The position numbers were made by a program, and so were the translations under genes. From contig OX335660.1 of NCBI GenBank assembly GCA_946894095.1, positions 16,869,001 through 16,933,000 on the forward strand: 64,000 nucleotides of DNA. The letters run 5' to 3'. Below are positions 12,029 through 25,400 of the stretch, one piece after another. The notes beneath the pieces are model-generated. The model made no database searches and was not told the origin of the DNA. It saw nothing but the letters and a program-made list of their open reading frames with translations. This DNA comes from Incurvaria masculella (lineage: Eukaryota > Arthropoda > Insecta > Lepidoptera > Incurvariidae). Numbering within the stretch: the first letter of the stretch is position 1; each line of letters opens with the position of its first letter.

Positions 12029-13440
12029 ATCAACTACATGCAGCAAAGGAGAATAGGCAATAAGTACCTGGAGCTGCCACGAATGATTGCCCATTGTTTC
12101 ACTAGGCGAAACCAATTTAAGTTGTTTTTCCTTGTAATACATGGATAAATACTACCTAATGTATAAAAAAGTGCTGTGCTGATACCAGTTAAATACGTTC
12201 AATTCAATAAGCCCCTCATAACACGATACCACATACCTACCTACATACAGGCAAAATGTCAATGAACCTAAACTAAAAAAACAAACTCTCCTTTCAGAAT
12301 ATTTCGGTAGCGTAAAGAAAGGTAACTTCAAATTATTCCGTGTACTATGACATCCGTTCACGCAACAGTTATTATATTTAATAATTCTATGATGATTAGA
12401 CATTATTACGAATAAAAACGGCGAAAGTGCGCTGTTCGAAACGACTGATCGACTGGACGTAGAGAACGTGCGAGCGTGTGCGCGCGGCGGCCCTGACCGA
12501 ATTTGGAACCTCGGGTTCCCGAGCGCCGTAGGTGAAGATCTCAGTAGGTATTTAGGAGTGACGGATGCCTGTCAGCGGATTCGATCAACCAGTGAAGAAG
12601 AACCCGCAAAGAAACCTCACTGGTCTATAAATGACCTATGTTTTTTTGTCTTTTGTTTTGTCGACATAAGAATCAGTGACAGAATCAATCAAGTATTATT
12701 TCATTAAGTATGTGCGCGACAAATGAACGAATAACTCAATATCAAGTAAACTTATTTCGATGTTTTTTTTATTGGAAAGGATGTACTTGAAGGCTAGTTT
12801 GAGCAAATTATCGATGTTCGGCATCGGCAATCTTTTATTTTACCTGTTCAAACTTTTTTCATGTCAAGCCGCATTTTCGAAAGTCTATTTTTGCCCTCTT
12901 CGCAAATCTCCTTTGAATTGTCCTCGACTTGTTTTATTATAAACGGTGCTGTCTCATATGAGCAGCACGTTTAGTAAATCTAGCCATATTCAGACAAATT
13001 AGTTGTACTTCAGATTCACTCACAATAAAATTAAAACCAGAAAAACCGACTTCAACAAAAAAGTATTCCCGGTATAAATGTTTGTAAAAAGAAAGCTACT
13101 CGCAGATATTCGTTGTGAGAACTTCTCGTGTTCGCTTCAAGAGTGCATGTACAGCCTACCAGCAAAGAGCATTAAATTGTAATCAATTGTTTTTTCTGTG
13201 ACGCCGTCGTTTTTGGCTGAAGTGGCAAATGCAAAAATATCCGTTTTATTTCGTGAACTAGCAAACGTTCAGCGTGTTCATTAATACTATTATTCTGTCA
13301 GAGTAGACGCTGATTATCTTGCCGCGTCTGCCCTTCCGTGGAATGCAACGGTTCCAGAAGTCTCGAACCAAGCGTTCGGTCATCTTAGCCGGGCCACGGC
13401 TCTAACTGTCAAGTTACGCGGGAACGCTGGCAGTGCAAAC
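12029..13440. other. Upstream region of the Rap1-like gene
   Basis: 12470-12630 resembles a LINE 3' block (AGTGAAGAAGAACCCGCAAAG). 13200-13440 is the likely promoter and 5' UTR; no TATA box is clear. Start of transcription not placed. Confidence 0.35.
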
Positions 13441-13448
13441 ATGCCTAA
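13441..13448 (+). CDS. Exon 1 of Rap1-like gene: start codon and two more codons
   Basis: ATG CCT AA followed by the donor gtgagtg. The context CAAAC-ATG is a fair Kozak match. Only 8 coding bases (Met-Pro-Lys, third codon split) precede intron 1. The start is chosen because the next exon opens with a single base that completes AAA and then reads straight into the Myb domain. A different, longer first exon farther upstream cannot be excluded. Confidence 0.5.
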
Positions 13449-16400
13449 GTGAGTGTTGTGCCTAACTTTTAGAACTGCCCTAGCATTGAAACCGGTTTAG
13501 GATTAGCTTTAAACATCTACACCGACTTATTGTACTCTTGCGCGGAAAATATACATCTCACCGAAGTAATAACTGTTTTCAGTCATTCGTAACGTAAAGA
13601 TCTAACAAAATATTCGTAGCTGAACCGGACCGATTATTTTCTTTGGTCTTTGTAATGTGCACACTTGGGCCGCTACCCTCGCGCTTGCCTTCTTAGGCAG
13701 CGCCTACTTTAGTATTTGATCTCATTGCTTGCGGGTTGGCGTATGACATAATAAAAATACAACAATATGAAAGTATTAAAACACAATCATATGTAGGTAC
13801 TATGGGGCTGTGGTTTTAATTTACATTGGCAAACAGCGGGCCTCTTTGGAAAGCGAACTAAAGAAGTTCTCGTGGGAGAAGTTAGCACCCTCGACGTTAC
13901 AGTAGGCAATGGCATATTTGCAAGGAAAACATATGTGGGTCAAAGTCCAATTTGGCCGTCTAGGGCCTCAAACGGCGTCTAGGCATCTTTTTTCTACATA
14001 GAGTTTGACAGTTTCTCACGTGAGAACTTGTGTTCCCTTCCCGAGTGGACCCGCGGGTAGTTTTTATAATTGTTTACTAAAAGCCCATTTCAGTATGGGC
14101 CGGAATAACCCTCAAAATTCCACGTACTCCAATTAAACTACATTACAGGAATTTGGTTGAGTTGTGTGGTATTAGCCATCCATTATTTTAAGTTACATAA
14201 AAAAACAAATGGAACTGGGGTAGTGAACCCTATCCACCGTCATAATATTAATGAAACACACCGTATTCGCGAAGGAATTATGGGTCATGCTAGGACCTTC
14301 CCGCACAGCTATGAGGTACCTGTGGTGGCCATGCCAAAATAAATGAAATGAAATGAAATACATTGAACTGTATGGAAATCACAGATAATTTTTCATTGCC
14401 GCAACAACCATATTTCATCCAATGCGATAACCTGGGCAGGCCTTTTGAGAAATTTTCTCGGCATATTTCAGGTGCAACGCCATAAAATTTAAGTTTTCCA
14501 CCTCCCTCCTTGCATTGCAGACAAGCGTATACGATGGGTGAGATGCGCGATATTGTCGCGTATCTGGTGGAGAACGGAGCTTACGGGGAGCTTCGAGCGC
14601 GCAGCATGTGGCAGAAGTTTGAGGAGTCCAAGGTACGCACACTTTGCTGCTTCTGACGTAGAGCATGATTCAGGTTTCACCTATATTTATGTGGGTGCAG
14701 TATTAGAAGCTTGGTAGGTACTCAATAACGGTCTGTGTGCAATTTCACCTATATAAATGTAGTTTGGAAATCATTTGAAAATTACTCTGCCAAAATTTTG
14801 TTATTTTTAAAGCAAAATTTCTTTTTAGTTTGGAAATATTTATTTTGTCAGAATCAGACACAGGGTTCATTTTTACGTATGCTGCAAAATTACAGATTCT
14901 TCTTCTTCTTCAACCTTTTGTTGTCCACTGCTGGACGTAGGCCTCCCCCAGACTTCGCCAAGTTGTGCGGTCTCCTGTTTTTCTTCGCCAGTTGTCACCT
15001 GCTGTCTGACGTATATCGTCAGATCAACGTGCTGGCGGTTTGCCGACGCTTCTTTTCCCTGTGTAGGGTCTCCACATCAAGACTTCAGTGCTCCATCTGT
15101 AGTCATCTCTGCGACATACGTTTTATAGAAAATTACAGATTATAATAGGTCGGGGAAAAAGTCTTTTCGCATTATAGTATGTATGAACTTGTGATAAAAT
15201 CTCTTTGGCTATACTATTTGTATCTGGCTGGTTTTGGTATCATTGAAAGTTTAAATTTTAAAGAACATAATTCCAAATTCAAATTAGGAAAATGTGTGAT
15301 TCTCATTTGTTTTTCGTACTGTCAAAATGAGTGAATCTAATGAAGAAATTCGATACATTTTAAAATTTTACTACAAAAAAGGTAAAAATGCAACGCAAGC
15401 CGCGAAAAAAATTTGCGATGTTTATGGACCTAGTGCAGTGTCTGTGAGAGTAGCACAAATTTGGTTTAAGCGTTTTCAATCCGAAAATTTTGATGTCAAA
15501 GATGCACGTCGCTCTGGTCGCCCTATTACGGATAAAATGGATGCCATTTTTGAAAAAGTGGAGCAAGATCGGCATATCAGTAGTTACGACGTAGCTGAAG
15601 AACTAGGAATTGACCACAAAACAGTTTTGGCGCATTTAAAAAAAATTGGGTACACAAAAAAGCTCGATATTTGGGTACCTCACGAGCTCACTGAAAGAAA
15701 CCTAATGAACCGTGTACTCATTTGTGATTCTTTATTACGACGTAATGAAACCGAACCATTTTTGAAGAAGCTGATAACTGGTGATGAAAAGTGGATCACG
15801 TACGACAAGAACGTGCGAAAAAGGTCGTGGTCAAAGGCCGGTCAAGCTCCACAGACTGTGGCGAAACCCGGCTTAACTCGCAACAAGGTGATGCTGTGTG
15901 TGTGGTGGGATTGGAAGGGCATTATTCATTATGAGCTGTTACCACCAGGCAGGACCATCGATTCTGAACTCTACTGCGAACAACTGATGAGATTAAAGCA
16001 AGAAGTTGAGAGAAAGCGGCCGGAATTAATCAACAGAAGGGGTGTGGTTTTTCATCATGATAACGCTAGACCTCACACATCTTTAGCCACTCAGCAAAAA
16101 CTAAGAGAGTTTGGCTGGGAGGTGTTAATGCATCCGCCGTATAGTCCTGACCTTGCACCTTCAGATTTCCACCTGTTTAGGTCTCTTCAGAATTCTTTAG
16201 GCAGTGTCAGGTTAACATCACGAGAGGACTGCCAAAACCACTTGTCGCGGTATATTGATCAGAAGTCCCAATATTTCTATAGCAATGGGATCATGTCCCT
16301 ACCTACAAGATGGCAAAAAGTTATCGAACAAAATGGTACCTACATACTTTAGTTAAATGTAAATAAACCATATTAAAAAATGTTTTGAATTTTCTTAAAA

Positions 16401-19400
16401 AATGCGAAGAAACTTTTTCCCCAACCTAATATTAATATTATTATGCATAAACGGTATTCCCTCTTCTCCGTGAATGAGTCCCTGACATGATATGCTCCCA
16501 TTCACCGAAGATCGGGTACTAACACCATTGTACCGGTTCCCCTATTATTGTATTGTCACAAGTGTACAGAAGTTGCACGAAACTAAACACTCTGTTTCGC
16601 ATAATGGCACGAAAATCCGATACCCGACTCTCGGCAAACATGGTTAATGCACGGATTATCTCCGGACTATATCACATTTTGTATGGTTAGTCCGGTTATA
16701 CTCATTATTGGGCAGGCATTGTTATTATTATTCTCTGTATATATTTACTTAACAAATTTTAGGTTTGTAATAGTTGTGATTATATTTAAAAATAACCACA
16801 ATGAATTTCGATAAATTTAATAATTGATGGTCTAGCTATAATTAAAAGATAAAACTGTAAGTCTCTGGTGCTTTGCGTTCTCAAATTAGACAAATCTTCA
16901 TAAATGTTTTTAAAAAAACAAAGTATGAGCGTCAGATATTTACCATACATTAAAAATAGAGCTAATCAATGCATCTTTCATCTTTTGGAAATTTCAAAAT
17001 AAGTAGTAGTTATCTATTTCATAACAATACACAGGCCTTGATATCTTTATCATAATGCAATTGTTCCTTACGTTTCAGAGACTGACTCGCACGTGGCAGA
17101 GCCTCAAGGAGACATTCCTGAAGCGCATCTTGCCTGACATACACAATCCATACTACAATCTCACCCCTGACCAGATTAGCAGCTTCCGATCTGGGTAACT
17201 ATTAATGAATGAATGAAAATTATTATTGAAGTGATAATTTCTGAAAAAGCCGCACTAAAAAGAAATAAAAAAACACATACATCTATAGGATTTAGCCTGT
17301 CAGAGAATAAGATATAATATATTTTCACTTTAATCTGAGCTTGTCCTTGAGAATGCGTCGACCGCTTTCTCGTGGCACTGTTTGAAGGTATCACTTCTAC
17401 CAAGGGTGACCTGCCTAACTCCATTAAGGGAGTGATATCACAATCAGTTCCATAAGGGTGGAAGTATTTTTTAAAATAATAACATATTGTTTCTCTTTCA
17501 CCCTTATGAAACTGATTGCAATCAGGTGCTATCCAGCTCTAAACCTATTTCAAAATGTACCTAAAGGTGTTTAAAAAATAAAAAATGTTTTTATGGGAAA
17601 TCTTTTTTTTTGTTGAGCCGGTTGTGCAGGCATCAATGCGCCATTGTCGCACATGAATTTAAAAAACCCATGGACATCGTCGGGCATCTTAATTTAAATA
17701 TTTTTTTTGCTTTGATATTAAATGTAAAATATTATTGTATGTGCAGTACCAAAAAGTACACTAGAGTGGTTCTGCTGACACTATGTTTTGAGTGAAAACC
17801 TGTTAAAGTAATTGTCTTATATTTTGCAGGAGAAATATTACCAAGATGAATATTAATAAACTCTTGATGCCACAAACAGAACATCCTTCTAAAGTCTCAG
17901 GTAGGTGCTCTTCCAACAAACCTTTCTCTAAACTTCTGAACTCTAAGTTTACCTGCTGGTGACTTTTATGGGATATCGCCAGATCTTGCTTTTTTTTTAT
18001 GCGACCTGACTTGAATGGCTAATACCACACAACTACCGTTATAATATTAGCCCAATACACCACATTCCCGAAGGAATTTGGTTACATTGAACTGGATGGA
18101 AAACAGACAATTTTTCATTGCCGCTTCGACCATCTTTTCATCCAATGCGATGGTACCAACCCGGGCGGGCTTAAACCCTACCACCTAGTAGGGGAAGGGG
18201 ACCTACAGTTTTACATGGATTCCGAACCATGGAGGAGCTCGCATTCGTGGCGAAATGCACTTATCTCACTCGGAAAGAGAAAGACAGTGGTGCATGTCGG
18301 TATTGAACCCAGGCCTCTGGTTCGCTAGGCCAGTCCCCGCGCCACTAGGCTACGAGCCGCTCAAATCACGATTTGTATTGGCACCATAATTAACGGCACC
18401 CTGCTTTTCCTGCACCTGGATGTCCTCTATCAAAATATCGTGCGCCCCCAAGTTTCCTCATTTTTTGACGTAAGATTTATAACAAAGTCAAACGCGCTTT
18501 AAAAATATATAACTACTATATTTGTAGCAATACTTAACTCCAGTTCACAAACTGATTTTCTGTAAACTGCAAATTCGTAAAGATGATACGACATTACCGT
18601 TATCTCATTAATTTGAGTTTCAGCGACATCTACATTTTAAGCATTGTAATCAGATTTTGAAAATAATCTGAAAAAGTATTGGTCGTGACATTCGTCGGAA
18701 GCAGGACTTGAACCTGCGACCTTTGGATTACATGTCCACTGCTCTAAACCAACTGAGCTATCCCGACAATTACATCAGCCAACGAATTTCTCGATTATAT
18801 TCGAATCGACACAATGCTTCCCCTATCTTCTGCTAGATGGCGCTGATGATGTTTTTGCGTATTGATCCTACGCTAAGGCATTTTGACTGCAATGATTGAG
18901 CTATCAATCTTGTTAATATATTAATGCTTAAAATGTAGATGTCGCTGAAACTCAAATTAATGAGATAACGGTAATGTCGTATCCATTAAATACATAAAAT
19001 TATCAAGTAAAATCCGGACTGACTCCTAGTGTCCGATACCAAAAACGTCTTTGGTGACGACAGCAATAAGATTGATAGCTCAATCATTGCAGTCAAAATG
19101 CCTTAGCGTAGGATCAATACGCAAAAACATCATCAGCGCCATCTAGCAGAAGATAAGGGAAGCATTGTGTCGATTCGAATATAATCGAGAAATTCGTTGG
19201 CTGATGTAATTGTCGGGATAGCTCAGTTGGTTTAGAGCAGTGGACATGTAATCCAAAGGTCGCAGGTTCAAGTCCTGCTTCCGACGAATGTCACGACCAA
19301 TACTTTTTCAGATTATTTTCAAAATCTGATTACAATGCTTAAAATGTAGATGTCGCTGAAACTCAAATTAATTAATGACCTTATTGCAATTGTAAAAATT

Positions 19401-22400
19401 TCTACATGAAAGATTGCAATATTTTAATTCTTAGTGAATATATTGTTATTTAAATAAATCCTTTTTCAGATGCAGAAAGAAATATTTCCGAGTCGGACAA
19501 CCAAAAGAAAGGCGAATCAATTGCGAGCACAGGTGAGCTTCCTAAGCCGTTGGAGGACGACCGAAGGAGCGAGCGGTCCTCTGTCGACACGGTAGTGCTG
19601 GACACTGCCGATAAGTTTGCAGACGCTGAAGACTTAATCAAAAGCCTTGAGGCAAAGGAAGGCCATTCACCCAGAAAAAGGCTCAAAGATTTAATTGTCT
19701 ACACAGATCCACTTACGCCTATGATGCAGCAGATAGAAGCGGACTGGGAAACTGACAGTTCCCACAGTCATTCTAATAGTGAACTAACTAGAAAGGACAA
19801 CGTGGATGAGGTTGCATCGACTGCTGATACTTATCTACCTAATAATCAGGAAGCCATCAAGGTGACTGATTCTCAAATGTCAGCAATCAGCAACACTCAA
19901 GCATCAGATCCTTCAATAACAAGAGCCCAAGCTAACGCTCATAGTTCAAATGGGACCAGAACTAGGTCACAAGTTAATGATTCCGTGCTTAAGAGTGTCC
20001 TGAATAATCTTTTAACTAAAGAAGATGGGCAAGGACCGACCGAAAAGAAAGCCCGTCTAAACGATGAAGCAAATATTTCACAAATCATTGAAATTGAAGA
20101 CGTAGAAAAAATCCAACAATTTCTTGATGAAAATATTCCTAGGACGAGAAGCAAGAAAAAAATTTCAAAGGAAAAGGTAGGTGATTTTTCATCAACTGCG
20201 GATCTCTTGTCAGTGCTTACTGATTCAACATTGCCAAACAACCAAGAAGGAATGCGCGCTATTCAAAAATTCATAGACACACAACCATCTAATAAAGGCA
20301 TTCAATCTGACACACAGAATACAGAAAATTCTCAAAAGACAAAAGCAAATACCACAAAGAAGGCCAACTGCAAAACTAAATCTACGAAAAATAAAACAAG
20401 TTCACACTTACAACAAGATACTGATGATAAAAGTCAATCACCAGTTTCAGATAGTAATGAAACAAAGAGAAGTGCTCGAACTGTTAATGAAGATCTGTTG
20501 TCAGTGCTGACTGATAAAATACTGCCAAACAACCAAGAGGTAATGAAAGCTATTCGAAAATTCTTAGAACCACAACAACCTGATGAAGGCATGCCATCTG
20601 AAACACAGAATACCGACAATGATCCAAAGACAAAAACGAAGAAGACAAAAAATGCTGACAGCAAAACTATGTCTACGAAAAATCATATGAATTCAGACTT
20701 ACGAGAAGATCAAATGGTACAAAGTGATTCACAGGAATCAGATACTAATAGAACAAAAAGAAGTACCCGACCTTTTAATAAAAAAGAAACAGATCTCACA
20801 GAAACACAACCGCAAAAAGGTAACCCCGGTCAAAAGAAATCATCTCAGACGGCAAGCAAGGGGAACATTCCCACGGAAACTGTTGTCAATGAACCTGCAA
20901 AATTGATGGTTGCCGATGAGCGTAATAACAATTTTAGCCTATCCCGTACGTCACCGATTTTGGGACTAAAAGAAATAAAGAATACTTCGTCCAAGCCAGA
21001 AATAATTGTTACTGAACCTGAGCTCAAAGCTACACACAAAACAATAAGAAAAAATAGAGTGGGTTCACCTAAACCAAGTTCATCTAATGGCAAGACTAGA
21101 CAAGACTCAGATACTGCAAAATGTGTAAAATCAGCTAAACTGAATACCTCACCTATTGTAAACGCAGAAAGTGAAGCCACTACAAAAACTGCCTCTGCCG
21201 ACAGTCCTATAAATCTACAAACCGAAAATGAAATCGAGACAGTTGAATTGTTTGCCTCTGATGAGAACGAGGAAACGGAAAAGGCTAACGAATTACAAGG
21301 AAGCAATCCTTGTCTTCAAAGCGTGAGTCTTTACAAGGAAACAGAGGAAATTGAGGCAGAGAAAGCGAGCCAGCTAGAGTTAGAGACGGATAAAGATATC
21401 CAGAAAGCGAAAAAACCGGAGAAGTCAAATCAAGTAATGACAACTGAATTAAATCAAACGGCAGTGTTGGAGCTCACGGATCATGAAGATGTTGCGAGCG
21501 AGACAGAGAAAGCAGTTGACTTCAGACGAAAGCCAGCCAAGGCAGTTGGGCACATTGGTGTTGTTATGTTGCCGTCTCACTCTAGCGAAAGCGACGACAA
21601 CTTCTCCATTCGCCCAACGGCTAGGAGAGGCAAGTCGGGGCGAGGAAGGGTAAACACAGCGGCGCTGCCCAAATTATTTGGATTCGCTGATGGTGAGTGA
21701 GACGGGGGTGCTTTTTACACAAGTAAAGATTTATGAGAAATCCTAAATTGTGTCGTCTTCCTACACCGAACCTATCACAGTGCTACCTTCCTGATTGCTG
21801 GCCGCATTCCAAACACATTTACCGCCCTGCTATGCCTTGCACACTCCCTCAAAACCCACAGCCCTCGCTCCTTCGACGCCACATCCTGTATGGATTGTTT
21901 TATAAGATATAAATGGCATTTGTATTTCTGATCACTAATGTTGAATGGACAGAGGATTGAATGAGAAAATGTTTTGAATAAACTCGTGTATTTGGATTGA
22001 TTTATAAGATATGTAAATTATCTAGGCATTTGTGTTTTTCATCAAAGATATTGCATTCGTTTATTTGTTTACTTTCGTACATTAGGTGTAAACACACTCT
22101 TGGATTCGTAATTTCTTATAGACGGTTCAATTTTCACGGACGAATAAGAAAACAACAAGCAATTTTGCTGGCAGTAAAAATACTAATACTGTTTTATTGT
22201 TATATTGCTATAAAAATGATTATGACATTATCCCTTTAAATGCTACAACCTACATGGCGGTAGCAATTAAATGGATCATAGATATGGATTGACAGAGAGG
22301 AGTGAATGAGAAAATAGACTAGGAGGTCGCGACAAAAATGGTAACGATAACGTAAATGGCTGAAACTGGGTTCACGGGATAAAGTAAAACCCTCTGAAGC

Positions 22401-25400
22401 TAAATGTGTCAGTCTGCCTGTTCCAAGTGGTTGCGTTACGTATATAAGGCGCCTGAAAAAGTAGTTATGGCGACAAAAAATACATGTGATAAAGTAAATG
22501 GATACAAATGACGAAGCATGAAAGTATCAATACATACTTGCTTAGCAATATAAAAACTGAACAAATCTTTGGTTGCATTTAGTAGTTATAGGCGATTTAG
22601 GTTACAGATGTAACTTTAGGTATATTTCAGTATTTAATTAAGTAACTGTCTGGTTATTGTTGTATAATTAATAGGTATCAATGTTTCGAGATAATCAGTA
22701 TATTCATCAGCAGGTACATACCAGCATCTATTTTATATAGCCAATCTAGAAAACGCAACCACTTGGCACGGGCAGACCGACGTATTTAGCATCAGAGGGC
22801 TGGTCTCTAACATGTGAACCCAGATTCAGCCATTTACCTTATCGTGACCAAAAATGTCGTGACCTCCCGGAATAAAATAATTAGAATGAAATTGCTGTGA
22901 CCAACCAGAAAGCTTTGAGTGTGTCGCAGGTCACGTCTGGAGTCGGCGAGGTCGCAAAAGGGTGCACGAGCATGTTGAGAGGTAAGGGTGATACATTTTC
23001 TAGAATGGCACATTTTTTTGCGTTCCGTCATGAATTCATGAACCGTGTTGGTCTCACTTCGATGTCCGTCCATCCATCAACATTCTAGTTCATAGCACAG
23101 GCTAAGGTTGTCGCACGCCGCCGCCTATCATTTAAAAAGTAAAATTTAATAGCCGTCAAAAAGGGAAGTAGATAATTAGATTTACACGGTGTCTATTACA
23201 GCTGCATAACTTTGACGTATTGCCTAATTTGTGTTTTGCTTTCTCCGAAATATAGATTACTCGCTGAGGTACCCGGCTCCGCACGGGTCAATGTCGTCTT
23301 GGACTGATGTTGGGCTGAATTATTTCCTGAATATTATCTGAGTTCCCCATAAAAACTTTCATCCCCTATTTTGTCCTCTTCGAGTTTAATTTTCGCCACT
23401 AAAGCCAGCGTTCTCTACGGTTCAGACTATACACAAGACACGCATAACCGTGGCGGGTATTGAACCCATTACTTCTGGCATGGAAGCCAGTCACGATATT
23501 AATGAACAAGTCGGAAAGACTACCATACTTGATTATACGTACAGTCTACGCCCTTATAAGTGACAGCGGATCATATTTGTTTACAGTGTGTCCTCTTCGG
23601 AGTCTGACTGGAGCGATGGGAGTCTAGAGTCTGCGATACCAGTACCGAGGCCCGGTCACCACCACCTACACATGTGTGTACACCTTTCTGAACCTACCAC
23701 TCTAGAGGAGCGGTCGTAAGTAGCATGACGAGGAACTAATGTAGTAGTTTTTAGGGTTCCGTACCCAAAGGGTGCCAACGGAACCCTATTACTAAGCCTC
23801 CGATGTTCGTCCGTCCGTCCGTCCGTCCATCCGTCCGTCCGTCTGTCACAGGGCTGTATCTCATAAACTGTGCTGATTTTTTCACAGAGTGTGTATTTAT
23901 TTTGCCGCTATAACAACAAATAAGTCAAATAAAAAAATGTATAGGGGAGCCCCCCTATGTATGTATTCTTGTGTTAAATCTTGTACGATGGTACGAAACC
24001 CTTCGTGTGCGTTTTTGACTCGCACTTGGCCGTTTTTTTTTTAATTAGAAAAAGACAAAATGTGTTAACAATATGATTTTTTAATTTCTTTGTTTCCTCC
24101 ATTAGATATATATTACGCACGTGGACATCAACAATATTCAACAATATATTTGTCTGCCCCTTCCTTAACCTCTTTGCTTAAGATTGGCCCGTAAGCTATG
24201 CTCCCCATACAAACGTAGTTTACTAATCATTTGGAAACCGCTATTCCAATTGAATTGATTTTTAATATATAATATCAGGTAACAAATATCTATGTCTGTA
24301 TGCTTTTGTTTTTTTGAAAAATCCAAACCGAATGAAATGAAAGCAAAAAGAAAATCTTCATACGAATTTTGTTTTCTCTGTGGTTTGACCCAGAATACAT
24401 TTACCGAAAAAACAAAGGCATGCAGACACAGATATTTGTAGCCAAACCAAATATCAAGTATGTTGGAATAGTGGTTTTCAAATTATTAGTAAACTACGTT
24501 TGTATGGGAGGCGAAATTTTCTGATGCTTACGGGCCGACCTTAAACTGCCGTCCTTATTAAAAAGGCTGTAACTACATGTGAGGCCCATATATAGCTACC
24601 GCCTTCGAGGGCAGAATATGTGTTATATGTGTATTATTGTTTTGTTTATGGTGGCTTGGAGATGACGTTGACTATTAGTCGAGCAAGGCTCTATTGCCCT
24701 TGAAAGAAAAGTAAAAGAAATAATGTATTTGACTGTGCCATCTATAAAGCGGATTTACCAGAAAGATGCTACTATGTAGCACCATGTGGCCGGACCCGTG
24801 CGTCATGACGCAAGCTTTGCCACAAGATATTAAGTGGGTCCATTTGACATGTTGCATGTGGCATGGAGCATAATCAGACATACATGGAGTTTATCGTAGA
24901 CTATCAATTATTCCGGGAGGTCACGACATTTTTGGTCACGATAAGGTAAATGGCTGAATCTGGGTTCACATGTTAGAGACCAACCTTCTGATGCTAAATA
25001 GGTTGGGCTGCCTGCTCCAAGTGGTTGCGTTAGCTAGATTGGCTCTGCAAAATAGATGCTGATATTTATCTGCTAATTAATATACTGATTGTCTGGACGT
25101 ATTGATACCTATTCATTATGCAACAATGACCAGTCGGTTTTGTAATTTAATACTTAAATATACCTAAAGTTGTATTTGTAACCTAAATCGCCTATAACAA
25201 CTAAATGCAACCAAAGATTTGTTCAGTTTTTATAATACTAAATATGTATGTACTGATACTTTTTTGCTGTATTATATGTGGCCATTTACCTTATCATATA
25301 TTTTTATTGTAACGATAATACTTTTTCAGGCGCCTTATCTAGGTAACGCAACCACTTGGCGCAGGCAGACCGACATATTTATCTTCAGAGGGTCGGTCTT

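Noticed and set aside
13441..14632. Adf-1/MADF or ordinary SANT domain instead of Rap1-type Myb
   Set aside because: The spacing MWQKFEES ... TWQSLKETFLKR matches Rap1 Myb better than MADF (which has a different Trp pattern). Kept as the main alternative, not adopted.
18694..19285. Two functional tRNA-Thr genes
   Set aside because: A33 instead of the invariant T33, a mismatched anticodon stem, and location inside mobile elements argue against decoding function.
19550..21700. Exon 5 frame as a stand-alone 716-residue gene
   Set aside because: The apparent start is TTG, not ATG; the frame opens upstream to a clean acceptor at 19470 and ends at donors, so it is an internal exon.
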